A DNA stretch of 40,231 nucleotides, from the IMG/VR virus record IMGVR_UViG_3300034104_002741, positions 1 to 40,231 of that record. One strand, written 5' to 3'. Source of the stretch: a virus. Below, one piece after another: positions 24,218 to 31,344 of this stretch. The position numbers and the translations under genes are program-made. The notes under the pieces are model-generated. The model searched no databases, was not told the origin of the DNA, and saw only the letters and a list, made by a program, of their open reading frames with translations. The first letter of the stretch is position 1. The number at the start of each line of letters is the position of its first letter.

Positions 24218-24423
24218 GTGTTCACCTTTGGGCCGTACGGCGTGTTCAAATTCTCCGCAGAGAACTTTTGTTCCGCAGTCTTGAACGTAAACGTCCAGTC
24301 GTTTGCGATTAACTCAAGCCGTTTAATCCCTGCGGCTGCGCCAGCACCCCAAGAGAGAGCAAACCAGTCAGGCCGCTCGCTCCACACACCGCCTACGTTT
24401 TGAACCAGTATTCTGTTAGTCAC
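24214..24423 (-). CDS. Small early protein, GTG start, unknown
   Basis: The 69-residue protein begins at a GTG (24421-24423) that overlaps the upstream stop as GTGA and follows AAGGAGAAGAACAC. It reads ILVQNVGGVWSERPDWFALS, then a Gly/Ala turn (GAGAAAGIKRLE) and a beta-like end (NDWTFTFKTAEQKFSAEN), suggesting a small beta-rich fold. No family is recognised. It ends KVNT with the AACACATGA junction. Confidence 0.55.
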   Translation of the reverse strand: MTNRILVQNVGGVWSERPDWFALSWGAGAAAGIKRLELIANDWTFTFKTAEQKFSAENLNTPYGPKVNT

Positions 24424-24659
24424 GTGTTCTTCTCCTTGAGCTTGGCTTCAATTGCTTTGCCAAACTCAATCGCACTGTGCGTTATCGTCAGGTGCAATAG
24501 CGCGTTGCGCTCCTCATCCGTCAGCCCTACCCACGGCTGCTCAAGATACAAGCCCACGGGCGGACCCAGATCGGCTACTGTCGGCGTTTTAAAAATGGTA
24601 TGCGGGGCAAGCTCTACATAACGAGCAGCCACATCGAGATACGCTATAGGCATTTTCAT
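24420..24659 (-). CDS. WVGLT / AIEAKLKEKNT family small protein, paralogue C
   Basis: The 79-residue protein has EQPWVGLTDEERNALLHLTI and ends FGKAIEAKLKEKNT, the third copy of the family seen at 23662 and 23850. The N-terminal half differs completely from its paralogues. The ATG at 24659 overlaps the upstream stop and is preceded by AAGGAGTTGAACGC. The N-terminal divergence with a conserved C-terminus suggests domain swapping at the shared DNA repeat. Confidence 0.6.
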   Translation of the reverse strand: MKMPIAYLDVAARYVELAPHTIFKTPTVADLGPPVGLYLEQPWVGLTDEERNALLHLTITHSAIEFGKAIEAKLKEKNT

Positions 24660-24898
24660 GCGTTCAACTCCTTGCTAGGCCACTGCGCCCAAAAAACAGG
24701 CACGCCAATAATTTCCTCTTTGCCCGTAACCCGTGTCACAAACTCAAGTGGCGACACCTGAACAGTGTCTGGCTGTGCCAAGGCTTCTTTGATGGCATCA
24801 ATTGCAACAAAGCCCGCTTCACGCTCGGGGTCAGTCCAGACAAACTTCATGCCGTTTTCCAGCGCCTCCAGCGCCAGCTTCAGTGCTTCTTGTGTCAT
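24656..24898 (-). CDS. ALEALE / IKEALAQP family small protein, paralogue 1
   Basis: The 80-residue protein starts MTQEALKLALEALENGMKF at the ATG ending at 24898 (ATGA overlap, GGAGAACAC upstream). It continues to AIDAIKEALAQPDTVQVSPL. The LALEALE plus AIKEALAQP pair recurs at 24895 and 35625. The C-terminal half (FVTRVTGKEEIIGVPVFWAQ) is unique. The family is common as hypothetical proteins in proteobacterial phages; no function is known. Confidence 0.6.
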   Translation of the reverse strand: MTQEALKLALEALENGMKFVWTDPEREAGFVAIDAIKEALAQPDTVQVSPLEFVTRVTGKEEIIGVPVFWAQWPSKELNA

Positions 24899-25317
24899 GT
24901 GTTCTCCTGTGGTGGTGTGCATGTGTGAATCGTGGTCAGGTCAGCAGTGCGCTTGCCGCACCTCGGGCAGAAGTTGCGTTCCTCTGGCTGTGCCAAGGCG
25001 TCTATCCATTCGCGCACCTGTGCATCGTCAAGCGACAAGCCTCGTTTAGTTGCAAAGTCTTTGATTGCATCTGCTGCTGGCGCTGCGTCATCAGCAGCCG
25101 ACAAAACAATACGATCTTTGCGCGAGGTAAGGTAGCCCATAAAGTCAAACAATGCACCAGCAATAACAGTGTGCGCCACCGGCTCCTGCTCTGGCTGTGC
25201 CAAGGCTTCTTTGATAGCGGCGATTTCTTCGTCAAACTCACCAGCAAACATGGAGTCCTCGTGGTTCATACTTTCAAACCTTTCCAGCGCCTGCTTCAGT
25301 GCTTCGTCTTTAGTCAT
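24895..25317 (-). CDS. ALERFE / IKEALAQPEQEPVA family protein with C-terminal zinc-like motif, paralogue 2
   Basis: The 140-residue protein starts MTKDEALKQALERFESMNHE, then EEIAAIKEALAQPEQEPVAH. A second ALAQPEERNF precedes NFCPRCGKRTADLTTIHTCT, which looks like a Cys-x2-Cys ... His-x-Cys zinc site. The doubled ALAQPE suggests internal duplication or fusion of two family modules. Start and stop overlap neighbours as ATGA. Function is unknown. Confidence 0.6.
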   Translation of the reverse strand: MTKDEALKQALERFESMNHEDSMFAGEFDEEIAAIKEALAQPEQEPVAHTVIAGALFDFMGYLTSRKDRIVLSAADDAAPAADAIKDFATKRGLSLDDAQVREWIDALAQPEERNFCPRCGKRTADLTTIHTCTPPQENT

Positions 25318-25544
25318 GCTTGTCCCCTTGCTCGGATAACACGGGCAAGAACGTCAACGCCGTACAGGCCGCGCTTTTCGTACCACTCATCACACACCTT
25401 CGCACAAGCCTCACGCTCATCAGCACGGGCAAGCTCAGCAAAGCGTTCAAGCTGCTCCTCCTTGTCAAACAACCAAGCATCACCCATAGGTAGTTCGCTA
25501 AGAAAGCCACCCGCTTCACACGCCATCTCAATGTTTGTTTTCAT
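25314..25544 (-). CDS. EREACAKVC / IRARG family small protein, paralogue 1
   Basis: The 76-residue protein from the ATG ending at 25544 overlaps the stop of the membrane protein at 25541 (ATGA). It reads MKTNIEMACEAGGF, then LERFAELARADEREACAKVC and ends VIRARGQA. The gene at 35413 has the same layout (MTQEDIIRMAREAG ... FAALVAAEERKACAQLI ... AIRARGNT). The longer frame to 25649 passes through the upstream gene and was rejected. It is helical, of unknown function. Confidence 0.65.
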   Translation of the reverse strand: MKTNIEMACEAGGFLSELPMGDAWLFDKEEQLERFAELARADEREACAKVCDEWYEKRGLYGVDVLARVIRARGQA

Positions 25545-25720
25545 ATCAGTAAGCTCCAAATCCAAACGCCAGTAAAGAACAGCCCAAGGCAGATCACTGC
25601 CAGCACTGTAAAAATAGACCAAAGCATGAATGCTCCAATCCTGTGCCATGTTTCCGGCACGGGGTCGATGTCATCAGGCACTGCCGGATACGGCTTGACC
25701 TTGCGGGTTTCTTCGTTCAT
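25541..25720 (-). CDS. 59-residue single-span membrane protein
   Basis: The protein reads MNEETRKVKPYPAVPDDIDP, then one strongly hydrophobic segment from about residue 29 to 59 (AFMLWSIFTVLAVICLGLFF and beyond). The N-terminus would be cytoplasmic or periplasmic depending on charge; it carries Lys/Arg and Asp/Glu in equal measure. Start and stop both overlap neighbours as ATGA. Small inner-membrane proteins of this kind can inhibit superinfection or host functions, but nothing here proves that. Confidence 0.65.
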   Translation of the reverse strand: MNEETRKVKPYPAVPDDIDPVPETWHRIGAFMLWSIFTVLAVICLGLFFTGVWIWSLLI

Positions 25721-25956
25721 GCTTTCCTCGCTTTCAGCATTGCGTCTGCCAGTGCGTATGCTTCTTGAGCAATGATTGGGAAATATTCATCCCAGTCCAT
25801 TTCGTCGCTAACAGTGCCAAACTGGGTTCTTCGATAGGAAATAATAGTTTGCATCGCCTTGGCCGCAAAGTAATCGCGCAGGGTCATGCCGTCATAGAGC
25901 GAATTTTCAACGCCGGGATGGCATGGAAACGCTGGCCAACCTGTTTCTGCTGTCAT
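25717..25956 (-). CDS. GMTLRDYFAAKAM family small protein
   Basis: The 79-residue protein has the recognisable phrase LYDGMTLRDYFAAKAMQTII and ends EAYALADAMLKARKA. This layout is widespread in hypothetical proteins of proteobacterial phages and prophages, where length is usually 70-110 residues. No catalytic motif is visible. The gene is coupled on both sides by ATGA overlaps. Confidence 0.7.
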   Translation of the reverse strand: MTAETGWPAFPCHPGVENSLYDGMTLRDYFAAKAMQTIISYRRTQFGTVSDEMDWDEYFPIIAQEAYALADAMLKARKA

Positions 25957-26159
25957 GCTGCCTCCTCAGTCTTGCCCAAGTACGCCTTCAGCCGCTTAAC
26001 TCGTTGCTTGTTGTAAGTCACCAGCGCTTGGGCGTACTCGACCCCTGATTCAGCCTTCAACAATTCATGCTCGGCGTGCATCAACTCGTGCGTAACGGCT
26101 TGTGTCGGCGTCACGGTCTTGAGCATTAACCTCAATTCAGTCCACAGATATTTCCACAT
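25953..26159 (-). CDS. Small helical early protein, unknown
   Basis: The 68-residue protein, almost entirely helical with alternating charges (THELMHAEHELLKAESGVEY, then AQALVTYNKQRVKRLKAYLG), is probably a coiled coil. The ATG at 26159 follows AGGGGGCACC. The stop overlaps the next ATG. No family is recognised. Confidence 0.55.
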   Translation of the reverse strand: MWKYLWTELRLMLKTVTPTQAVTHELMHAEHELLKAESGVEYAQALVTYNKQRVKRLKAYLGKTEEAA

Positions 26160-26171
26160 GGTGCCCCCTAA

Positions 26172-26414
26172 TCAACTGCGGCTTATGCCCGGCGGGAACG
26201 GCATCACGTACCCTGCGTTGGGTAAGAGTTGGCGCGGCTCATTGAAGAACCTACGCTCGGAGACCGTCTTCTCGGTGTGAAACTTCTGCGGAATCGCGTC
26301 GTACACATCTTTGATTGTTCGATCTAAAAATTCCATACGCCCCGACGTTGCCGCAGACATCAGCGCGTTTTGCAGATGTATAGGCAGCAGGGTGTGATGT
26401 GGGTGTTTTGTCAT
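26172..26414 (-). CDS. Small early protein, unknown; first gene of the leftward array
   Basis: The 80-residue protein begins MTKHPHHTLLPIHLQNALMS and contains MEFLDRTIKDVYDAIPQKFH; the C-terminus is Pro/Gly-rich. The ribosome binding site is CCAAGGACACAAC. It follows a 142-base gap, so it is the likely first gene of a transcript covering the small-gene array. An overlapping minus frame at 26251-26499 was rejected as a shadow. Confidence 0.55.
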   Translation of the reverse strand: MTKHPHHTLLPIHLQNALMSAATSGRMEFLDRTIKDVYDAIPQKFHTEKTVSERRFFNEPRQLLPNAGYVMPFPPGISRS

Positions 26415-26556
26415 GTTGTGTCCTTGGTTGGGGGAGGGGGTGGGGGTACTCGCTGCACGGGATTTTGTTTTCTATGTCAAGCGCATACACACACCACATT
26501 TTCTGCGCTCAACATAATCCATTAACCTAATCCAGCATCCGCTTTCCCCCCGAAAC
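26415..26556 (-). promoter_or_regulatory. Intergenic gap with TTGACA box upstream of the small-gene array
   Basis: The gap is the longest within the central early block. On the minus strand a perfect TTGACA (26475-26480) is followed by A-rich sequence but no good TATAAT-like box at 16-18 bases, so a promoter is possible but weak. A C-rich tract (CCCCCACCCCCTCCCCC) lies between it and the start of the 26414 gene. No terminator hairpin was seen after the 26557 gene. Confidence 0.3.
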
Positions 26557-27054
26557 TTAAACTCTTTTGCCTGTCTGGAGTCTGTCGGCGACCAGCTTGG
26601 CGTAGCCCGCGATGTCAACCCAACTATCAGCGTGGTCAGGGTCACCGTTCACGATACGGCCTAGCTTGGCGCAGATCATGTCCAGCGCCTCGGCTTGGTC
26701 GTACGCGTACGACTTACCGTGGACGCCAGAGTGCTCACGCAACACATTCTTGAGTTTGTAGGTAACGGCGGCTTGGTCTGCGAACCTGCCGTACGTACTG
26801 CCCCGCTGTGCCAGCGTTGCATCAATGCCTACAGGTGTGGCGGCACTGGGTATAGGAGGAATCTCAGGCGGTTTGCGAAGTTCGGCTTCAATGCGGTTAA
26901 CTGTTTTTTCAATCGCCTTGTTCATGCTTCGCTTGGCCATGTACGCAGTCTGATACGGAACGCCAAACTCGGTGGCGACTTGCGCCACAGTTTGCTCGGG
27001 GTTGGCTACCATGTAGCGGCGCATCTTTTCAACGCGGGTAAGTTTCTTAGCCAT
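26557..27054 (-). CDS. HTH domain fused to DUF6378-like domain
   Basis: The 165-residue protein has an N-terminal helix-turn-helix (QTVAQVATEFGVPYQTAYMA, about residues 21-40), a Pro-rich linker, then a C-terminal domain. That domain reads DATLAQRGSTYGRFADQAAV, EALDMICAKLGRIVNGDPDH and ADSWVDIAGYAKLVADRL. It matches the phage domain I know as DUF6378, of unknown biochemical role, usually found without the HTH. The start overlaps the nuclease stop as TAATG. It may be a DNA-binding regulator or nucleotide-metabolism factor. Confidence 0.75.
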   Translation of the reverse strand: MAKKLTRVEKMRRYMVANPEQTVAQVATEFGVPYQTAYMAKRSMNKAIEKTVNRIEAELRKPPEIPPIPSAATPVGIDATLAQRGSTYGRFADQAAVTYKLKNVLREHSGVHGKSYAYDQAEALDMICAKLGRIVNGDPDHADSWVDIAGYAKLVADRLQTGKRV

Positions 27055-27728
27055 TATTTAACTCCTTGGTTGTGATCACAGGTTGAAACCGGGCAGTAGC
27101 CACGGCAGGTAAAGTTGGGTTTGGGGTTCCATACTTTGTTCTGTACGGACGCCTCCAGCTGCCCAACGTCAGACACCCACGAGACCCACAGATCACTCTG
27201 CTGGTCGGCGAGGTATTCGGTCTTCACGAAGTCTTCAGCGAACAGGAACATGAGTCCTGCCTTGACCTTCTTGATGTGAGGAAAATGTTTAAAGATCGCA
27301 AGCGACAAAATCTCCAGCTGCTTGAGGTCAGCGTACTTGCTACTCTTGCCGGTCTTGTAGTCAACGGTTAACGCCTTGTCGTCTTGCAGGATGATCAAGT
27401 CAGCGATGCCACGCCACCACACGTTCTTGTCAAAGAATCCGCACGGCTCTAAGTTCACAGTCAGGCCAAGCTTGTTCTCGCACAGCTTCTGGCCGGGGAT
27501 TGCGTTGAGGCTATCGAGTGCGGGTTGTATATCTTTCGCGTATTTCGCTGGAATCGGTTTGCCGGACTCGATGTACTCCTGCGCGATCTTGTGAATCTCG
27601 TTGCCGAACGTGAGTGCGTCACTCGGTGCTTCCTTCACATCCTTGGCGATGCGGAGATGGAAGTATTTCTTGGGGCACTGCTGGTACAGCGACAGGTTGC
27701 TATAAGACCACGTTACAGGCTTTTCCAT
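27054..27728 (-). CDS. Cas4/RecB-like PD-(D/E)XK exonuclease with probable Fe-S cluster
   Basis: The protein is 224 residues from the ATG at 27728, which overlaps the polymerase stop as TAATG and follows GGAGATTGTTA. PD-(D/E)XK motifs are in order: LTFGNEIHKIAQEY (His46), GIADLIIL (Asp110), LTVDYKTGK (Asp123, Lys125) and LKQLEILSLAIF (Gln motif). One Cys near the N-terminus (QQCPKKY) and three at the end (CRGYCPVSTCDH) give the one-plus-three cysteine pattern of Cas4/AddB-type 4Fe-4S nucleases. It would process DNA ends in replication or recombination. There is no CRISPR context, so Cas4 here means fold only. Confidence 0.85.
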   Translation of the reverse strand: MEKPVTWSYSNLSLYQQCPKKYFHLRIAKDVKEAPSDALTFGNEIHKIAQEYIESGKPIPAKYAKDIQPALDSLNAIPGQKLCENKLGLTVNLEPCGFFDKNVWWRGIADLIILQDDKALTVDYKTGKSSKYADLKQLEILSLAIFKHFPHIKKVKAGLMFLFAEDFVKTEYLADQQSDLWVSWVSDVGQLEASVQNKVWNPKPNFTCRGYCPVSTCDHNQGVK

Positions 27729-29545
27729 TAACAATCTCCATAAGTTAGAGCCATTCCGGACTCACAGTTGAGGGGTAGGCCGGTGGCCCACGAGGGGGAA
27801 GTACGCATACAGTTCTCGATGTAGGCTTGCGCCTCCTTACCTTCTTCGATGGGGACCACGCAAGCAATCGCATCGTGCACAGTCAGCACCACACGATAGC
27901 GCTTCTCGATCTCAATCATCTGCTCACCGATGATGCAGCGGGCCACGGCTTGGCAAAGGTTCTCGGCTACCTTGCCGCCGTAGATACGGTTAGTCCCGTA
28001 CCGCGCCTCGTAAGAGTACTGCCCATCATTCGTGCGCTGAAGTCCGGGGTAGTTCAGGTACAAGTTGTTGGGCAGCTTGATGCCCGTGAACGGAGACATC
28101 TCCAACAGCTTGACGGCGTCCACATCACCGAGGTCTTTCTGCGTAGCCATAGCAGCGAGCACAAGGTTGAGGTGGTTCCACCATTGGGCGATGCGGACAT
28201 TGTTCTGGCGATACTGCTTGATGATGTGCTTGCAAGTGTCGAGGTCTACATCCTTGCCCATACCCCGCAGCTGTAGCTGAAACTTAACCGCGCCCATGCC
28301 ATAGCCCGCACCAAGCACTGTGGTCTTGCCGATGAATCGCTCGGCGTCTGTAATCTCCCCGAACTCCTTGTTGTATATACGCGAGGCCATGTACTTGTAC
28401 ACATCCTGCTTGTCGGCGAACAAATGCAGCACATCATCCTGCCCCGCCAGCCACGCCAGCACACGGGCTTCGATCTGTGACGAGTCGCAGTCAATGATGA
28501 CATGACCCTTGGGTGCAACGATACAGCGCTTGAGTTTGTTGCCCTGAGCCCCACGGCTCGGCAGGTTTTGCAGGTTGACCGAATCAGCACCACCCCAACG
28601 TCCTGTATGTGCAGCATAGAACTTCAGTGGGATGGGTAACTTGTGCTCATGAGTACGGCCCGCGATCTCAATGAACCTTTGCGTCCGTGTCTGCTCCAGC
28701 GTTGACTTAGCCCCAAGTCGTGCGGCCACAACCGCTTGTACCCGATCATCCTCATGGTCTAGCAGTGCAGTGAACTCCTCGTCGCTCTTGGCGAACGCGT
28801 AGGTTTCTTTCTGCGTAGTTGGGCTGATCTTCATGGGTGGGTACACCCCCATAGACTCCAGCAGTGCGGCGAACTTCTTGTTGCTGTTGAGAACTTCCGG
28901 CGTGATGTTGGCCTCGACAAATAGTTTCTGCTTGCGCTCATGCACCTCGACCAAGTGCGAGTTGAGATGGGCCACATCGAGCTCCAGCACAGGGTCGCTG
29001 AACATGCGTATGGTGATATCAATGAGCCGCTTCTCCTTGGTAGGGAAGCTGGTGTTTAGTTCCTTGTACAGCGCATAGGTCAAGTCCACATCGTTCTTGC
29101 AGTATTCGGCGTATGCCTCCAACAGGGGCGGTGTAAAGTCTGCGCGGCGCAGACCACGAGCGTTCGTTACTTCCGTTCCTTTTTGGCCTAACCCGAAGTG
29201 CAACGCCAGCTTCGCCAGCCCGACACTCGCATTGGGGCCAAGCAACGCACGAGCCATAGACAGCGTATCAAGCCACGCTTTTGGGCGGATGCCGTAGCGC
29301 CAAGTCAAGATGGCCGCGTCAAACATTGCGTTATGGGCTAACGCGAAGTGGTTGGCCCAATCAAACTGATGCAGCCAGAAAGCTGTGTCCGCGTCACTGC
29401 CACTGAACCACTGCGTAGGCTCATCGTTCACCTTGACGGCTACCCCGATGGTCTCAAACTGCTCACCCCGCACATATTCCTCAGTCGTCAGCTTTGACAG
29501 ACTGAAGTCCTTGTCGTAGTAGGACTCAAAATCCAGAGTGATCAT
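27728..29545 (-). CDS. Family A DNA polymerase with 3'-5' exonuclease
   Basis: The 605-residue protein lacks a 5' nuclease domain, as usual for phage enzymes. Exonuclease motifs: DFESYYD (Asp5, Glu7), HNAMFD (Asp76) and YCKND (Tyr148, Asp152). Polymerase motifs: HTGRWGG (313-319), motif A DCDSSQIEAR (Asp354), O-helix RFIGKTTVLGAGYGMG (Arg403, Lys407, Leu411, Tyr415) and motif C TVHDAIACV (His557, Asp558). Leu411 takes the place of E. coli Phe762. Ala559 replaces the usual Glu of the HDE triad. The start ATG overlaps the upstream stop. It is the replicative polymerase, next to two nucleases. Confidence 0.95.
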   Translation of the reverse strand: MITLDFESYYDKDFSLSKLTTEEYVRGEQFETIGVAVKVNDEPTQWFSGSDADTAFWLHQFDWANHFALAHNAMFDAAILTWRYGIRPKAWLDTLSMARALLGPNASVGLAKLALHFGLGQKGTEVTNARGLRRADFTPPLLEAYAEYCKNDVDLTYALYKELNTSFPTKEKRLIDITIRMFSDPVLELDVAHLNSHLVEVHERKQKLFVEANITPEVLNSNKKFAALLESMGVYPPMKISPTTQKETYAFAKSDEEFTALLDHEDDRVQAVVAARLGAKSTLEQTRTQRFIEIAGRTHEHKLPIPLKFYAAHTGRWGGADSVNLQNLPSRGAQGNKLKRCIVAPKGHVIIDCDSSQIEARVLAWLAGQDDVLHLFADKQDVYKYMASRIYNKEFGEITDAERFIGKTTVLGAGYGMGAVKFQLQLRGMGKDVDLDTCKHIIKQYRQNNVRIAQWWNHLNLVLAAMATQKDLGDVDAVKLLEMSPFTGIKLPNNLYLNYPGLQRTNDGQYSYEARYGTNRIYGGKVAENLCQAVARCIIGEQMIEIEKRYRVVLTVHDAIACVVPIEEGKEAQAYIENCMRTSPSWATGLPLNCESGMALTYGDC

Positions 29546-29985
29546 TGGTGCGGATTAAAATTGGCCCGCTGCGCATCATCAGCAGAAGCTGTCAAGACAC
29601 CGTACTGGTTAAGTGCGTTCTGCAAAGAAGTCGAGTTAAGTTGACGCTCCCACGCATTCTGAGCGGCAGACTGCAAGATGCCGCCTTGCAAAGCGGCGTT
29701 TTGTGGGGTGTTGTATATGTTTTGTTTTGCATGGCTGTAGTGGGCCTCCCCATCGACGTTGTTATACACAACAACATTCATAGCGCCTACCAAAGTCTCA
29801 CGCCTTGCCACCTTCTTGAGAGCTTTGGCTAAAAGTTTGCGCTCGGCAAAATTAAATTTACCGCGATCAAGTAGCCGGTCAGCGGCTTGGTAACTACTAT
29901 CGTATGTAGAGTCCATCGCGTTAATCTTCTCCAGCAAAGCAAGAGTCTCCTGCGCTGCGAAAGCATATAGAAGTTTCTGTATCAT
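29542..29985 (-). CDS. Unknown protein coupled to DNA polymerase
   Basis: The 147-residue protein has a helical N-terminal half (LLYAFAAQETLALLEKINAM, then KFNFAERKLLAKALKKVARR). The C-terminal half is Asn/Gln/Ala-rich (KQNIYNTPQNAALQGGILQS). No known domain is visible. The start follows AAGGGCACTAC and overlaps the VRR-NUC gene by 65 bases; the stop overlaps the polymerase start (ATGA). Tight coupling to the polymerase suggests a replication accessory factor, but that is inference from position. Confidence 0.6.
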   Translation of the reverse strand: MIQKLLYAFAAQETLALLEKINAMDSTYDSSYQAADRLLDRGKFNFAERKLLAKALKKVARRETLVGAMNVVVYNNVDGEAHYSHAKQNIYNTPQNAALQGGILQSAAQNAWERQLNSTSLQNALNQYGVLTASADDAQRANFNPHQ

Positions 29986-30283
29986 GTAGTGCCCTTAGTA
30001 GGTTGAGTGTTGAAGTGACCAATGCAATGTCGTCTTCCCGAATGACTAAAGCAGTGCCGCCCGCTTCGCTGATGCGTTTGAGTTCCCGCTCTTGCAATGC
30101 CGTGGTCTGTCCCTTGCCCGCCTTGCACTCTATGCCTACGAACCGGCCTCGATAGCAGACGATGATGTCGGGAATTCCAGAGCGGCCTAAGCCGTTGGCA
30201 GAGGGGAAGAAGTAGTACGCACCGGCTTCTTTGAGCAGCGCGACTACTTGCTGTTTGACTTTGCGTTCAGGTGTAAGTGCCAC
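29921..30283 (-). CDS. VRR-NUC domain nuclease
   Basis: The 120-residue protein starts at a GTG (30281-30283) after AAGGACATAAAA. It has the PD-(D/E)XK-type VRR-NUC signature: FPSANGLGRSGIPDIIV (Asp39), VGIECKAGKGQ (Glu52, Lys54), then a Gln-containing helix (TALQERELKRI, Gln64). Stand-alone phage VRR-NUC proteins are structure-selective or resolvase-like nucleases. The C-terminal 20 residues overlap the next gene in another frame. A promoter at 30305-30333 lies directly upstream, so it heads the polymerase operon. Confidence 0.9.
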   Translation of the reverse strand: MALTPERKVKQQVVALLKEAGAYYFFPSANGLGRSGIPDIIVCYRGRFVGIECKAGKGQTTALQERELKRISEAGGTALVIREDDIALVTSTLNLLRALHDTETSICFRSAGDSCFAGED

Positions 30284-30304
30284 TTTTATGTCCTTGGAGA
30301 GTCT

Positions 30305-30333
30305 ACTGTATAGACCCCGTTGGACTGTGTCAA
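30305..30333 (-). promoter_or_regulatory. Sigma70-like promoter for VRR-NUC/polymerase operon
   Basis: On the minus strand TTGACA (30328-30333) and TACAGT (30305-30310) are spaced 17 bases apart. An overlapping TATACA gives a 15-base alternative. It lies downstream of a terminator (30409-30433) and of one copy of the dispersed palindrome (30366-30395), and just upstream of the ribosome binding site of the 30283 gene. Confidence 0.6.
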
Positions 30334-30365
30334 GTTATTTTTTATGAGGGGAAACACCTAGTCCC

Positions 30366-30395
30366 GAACAAAGCGACACGCAGTCGGATTGTCCA
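30366..30395. repeat. Dispersed 30-bp palindromic element, copy 1
   Basis: The arms ACAAAGCGACA and AGTCGGATTGT flank a three-base centre. This copy sits between the terminator at 30409 and the promoter at 30305, about 33 bases upstream of the -35 box, so it is probably outside the transcript it would control. It has the ACAAA...ATTGT polarity on the plus strand. Confidence 0.75.
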
Positions 30396-30408
30396 AAAAG
30401 TATAGACG

Positions 30409-30433
30409 AAAAAAGACCCGCACAAGGCGGGCC
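30409..30433 (-). terminator. Rho-independent terminator after the 30454 gene
   Basis: On the minus strand GGCCCGC and GCGGGTC form a 7-bp stem with one G-T pair and a CTTGT loop, followed by TTTTTT. It lies 21 bases after the stop of the 293-residue gene and ends the MoxR/VWA block before the polymerase operon starts with its own promoter. Confidence 0.75.
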
Positions 30434-30453
30434 AAAAACCACAGGGGGGTTGT

Positions 30454-31335
30454 TTATCTGACTATGAGGAAGTTGTCTGCATCAACTCGGTAGCCAACAT
30501 CTTTTACCACCTCGTTGTCCTCCATCAGCTGAAGCACAGCCAACTTGTTCTGCCACTCCAATGGCAATGCTTCAAACGGTAGAAGGTCAGGTTGAGACTT
30601 TTCCGCTTCTTCCTTTGAGTCAAGCAAAGTGTTGTCAGTAAAGAACGCATACAAACCATCCATCAAGTGGATGGGTATCGTGCCCTGCGGTAACATCCTC
30701 ATGTGCTGAGCAAGCATGTACTCTGACAGTGCATTCTCAAACTTGCTACTGTGCATCACCTCAGAGAACGATGATAGAAGCCTAGTGTCAGGCGGCTGGT
30801 TCCGCAAAAACGCGTTGAGCAGAATCTGTGTGCCTTCCATGCTAGGCAAGAAGTGACCGCGTTGGATAGAGACCTCCAACCTATTGAGAGCGTTTGAGTA
30901 ACGGTTCTGCACATCCGTAACCGCCTCATACACAACCTTACCCAGCGAGGGACACTTCAGGTAGTTCTTGGCGTGGCGTACCGCTGTGTCCATGTTGGTG
31001 GTCTTCGTGATGTTCCCTCGGCGGCTCCTGATATTCTCCGAAGACACCGTCAAGCACCACTTCTTAGTGGGGTCACGCGATACATTACGCTGGATAGACA
31101 CGACGCCAAGGTGTCTACTGTTCTGCGTAACGCTCATGCGTAAAGCGTACTCGGTATCCTTCGGTGCTTGGCTGTTGTTCTGCATACACCTCGTCGTTGT
31201 GTGGTACTGGTCTTTGGCGGGGTCGAATGTGAAAGTCCACTCAGGCCTAGCCAGCGCCACCTTGTCTACGAATTGTTTGAGGGTAGGTTCTAGCAAGATA
31301 CCTTCGCCTCGTACATCAACATTTGCTAATTGCAT
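30454..31335 (-). CDS. Unknown protein at the end of the MoxR/VWA block
   Basis: The 293-residue protein begins MQLANVDVRGEGILLEPTLK. Its N-terminal half looks alpha/beta (ALRMSVTQNSRHLGVVSIQR, WCLTVSSENI). The C-terminal half is helical (ENALSEYMLAQHMRMLPQGT, EWQNKLAVLQLMEDN) and ends VDADNFLIVR. No family is recognised. The ribosome binding site AAGGAACCAAT lies nine bases after the DUF3150-like stop, so the two are co-transcribed. A terminator follows. It may be a partner or substrate of the ATPase/VWA module by position only. Confidence 0.6.
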   Translation of the reverse strand: MQLANVDVRGEGILLEPTLKQFVDKVALARPEWTFTFDPAKDQYHTTTRCMQNNSQAPKDTEYALRMSVTQNSRHLGVVSIQRNVSRDPTKKWCLTVSSENIRSRRGNITKTTNMDTAVRHAKNYLKCPSLGKVVYEAVTDVQNRYSNALNRLEVSIQRGHFLPSMEGTQILLNAFLRNQPPDTRLLSSFSEVMHSSKFENALSEYMLAQHMRMLPQGTIPIHLMDGLYAFFTDNTLLDSKEEAEKSQPDLLPFEALPLEWQNKLAVLQLMEDNEVVKDVGYRVDADNFLIVR

Positions 31336-31344
31336 ATTGGTTCC

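Noticed and set aside
26251-26499. 82-residue minus frame overlapping the 80-residue gene at 26172
   Set aside because: Composition is unlike neighbours and the ribosome binding site CCAAGGACACAAC supports the other frame.
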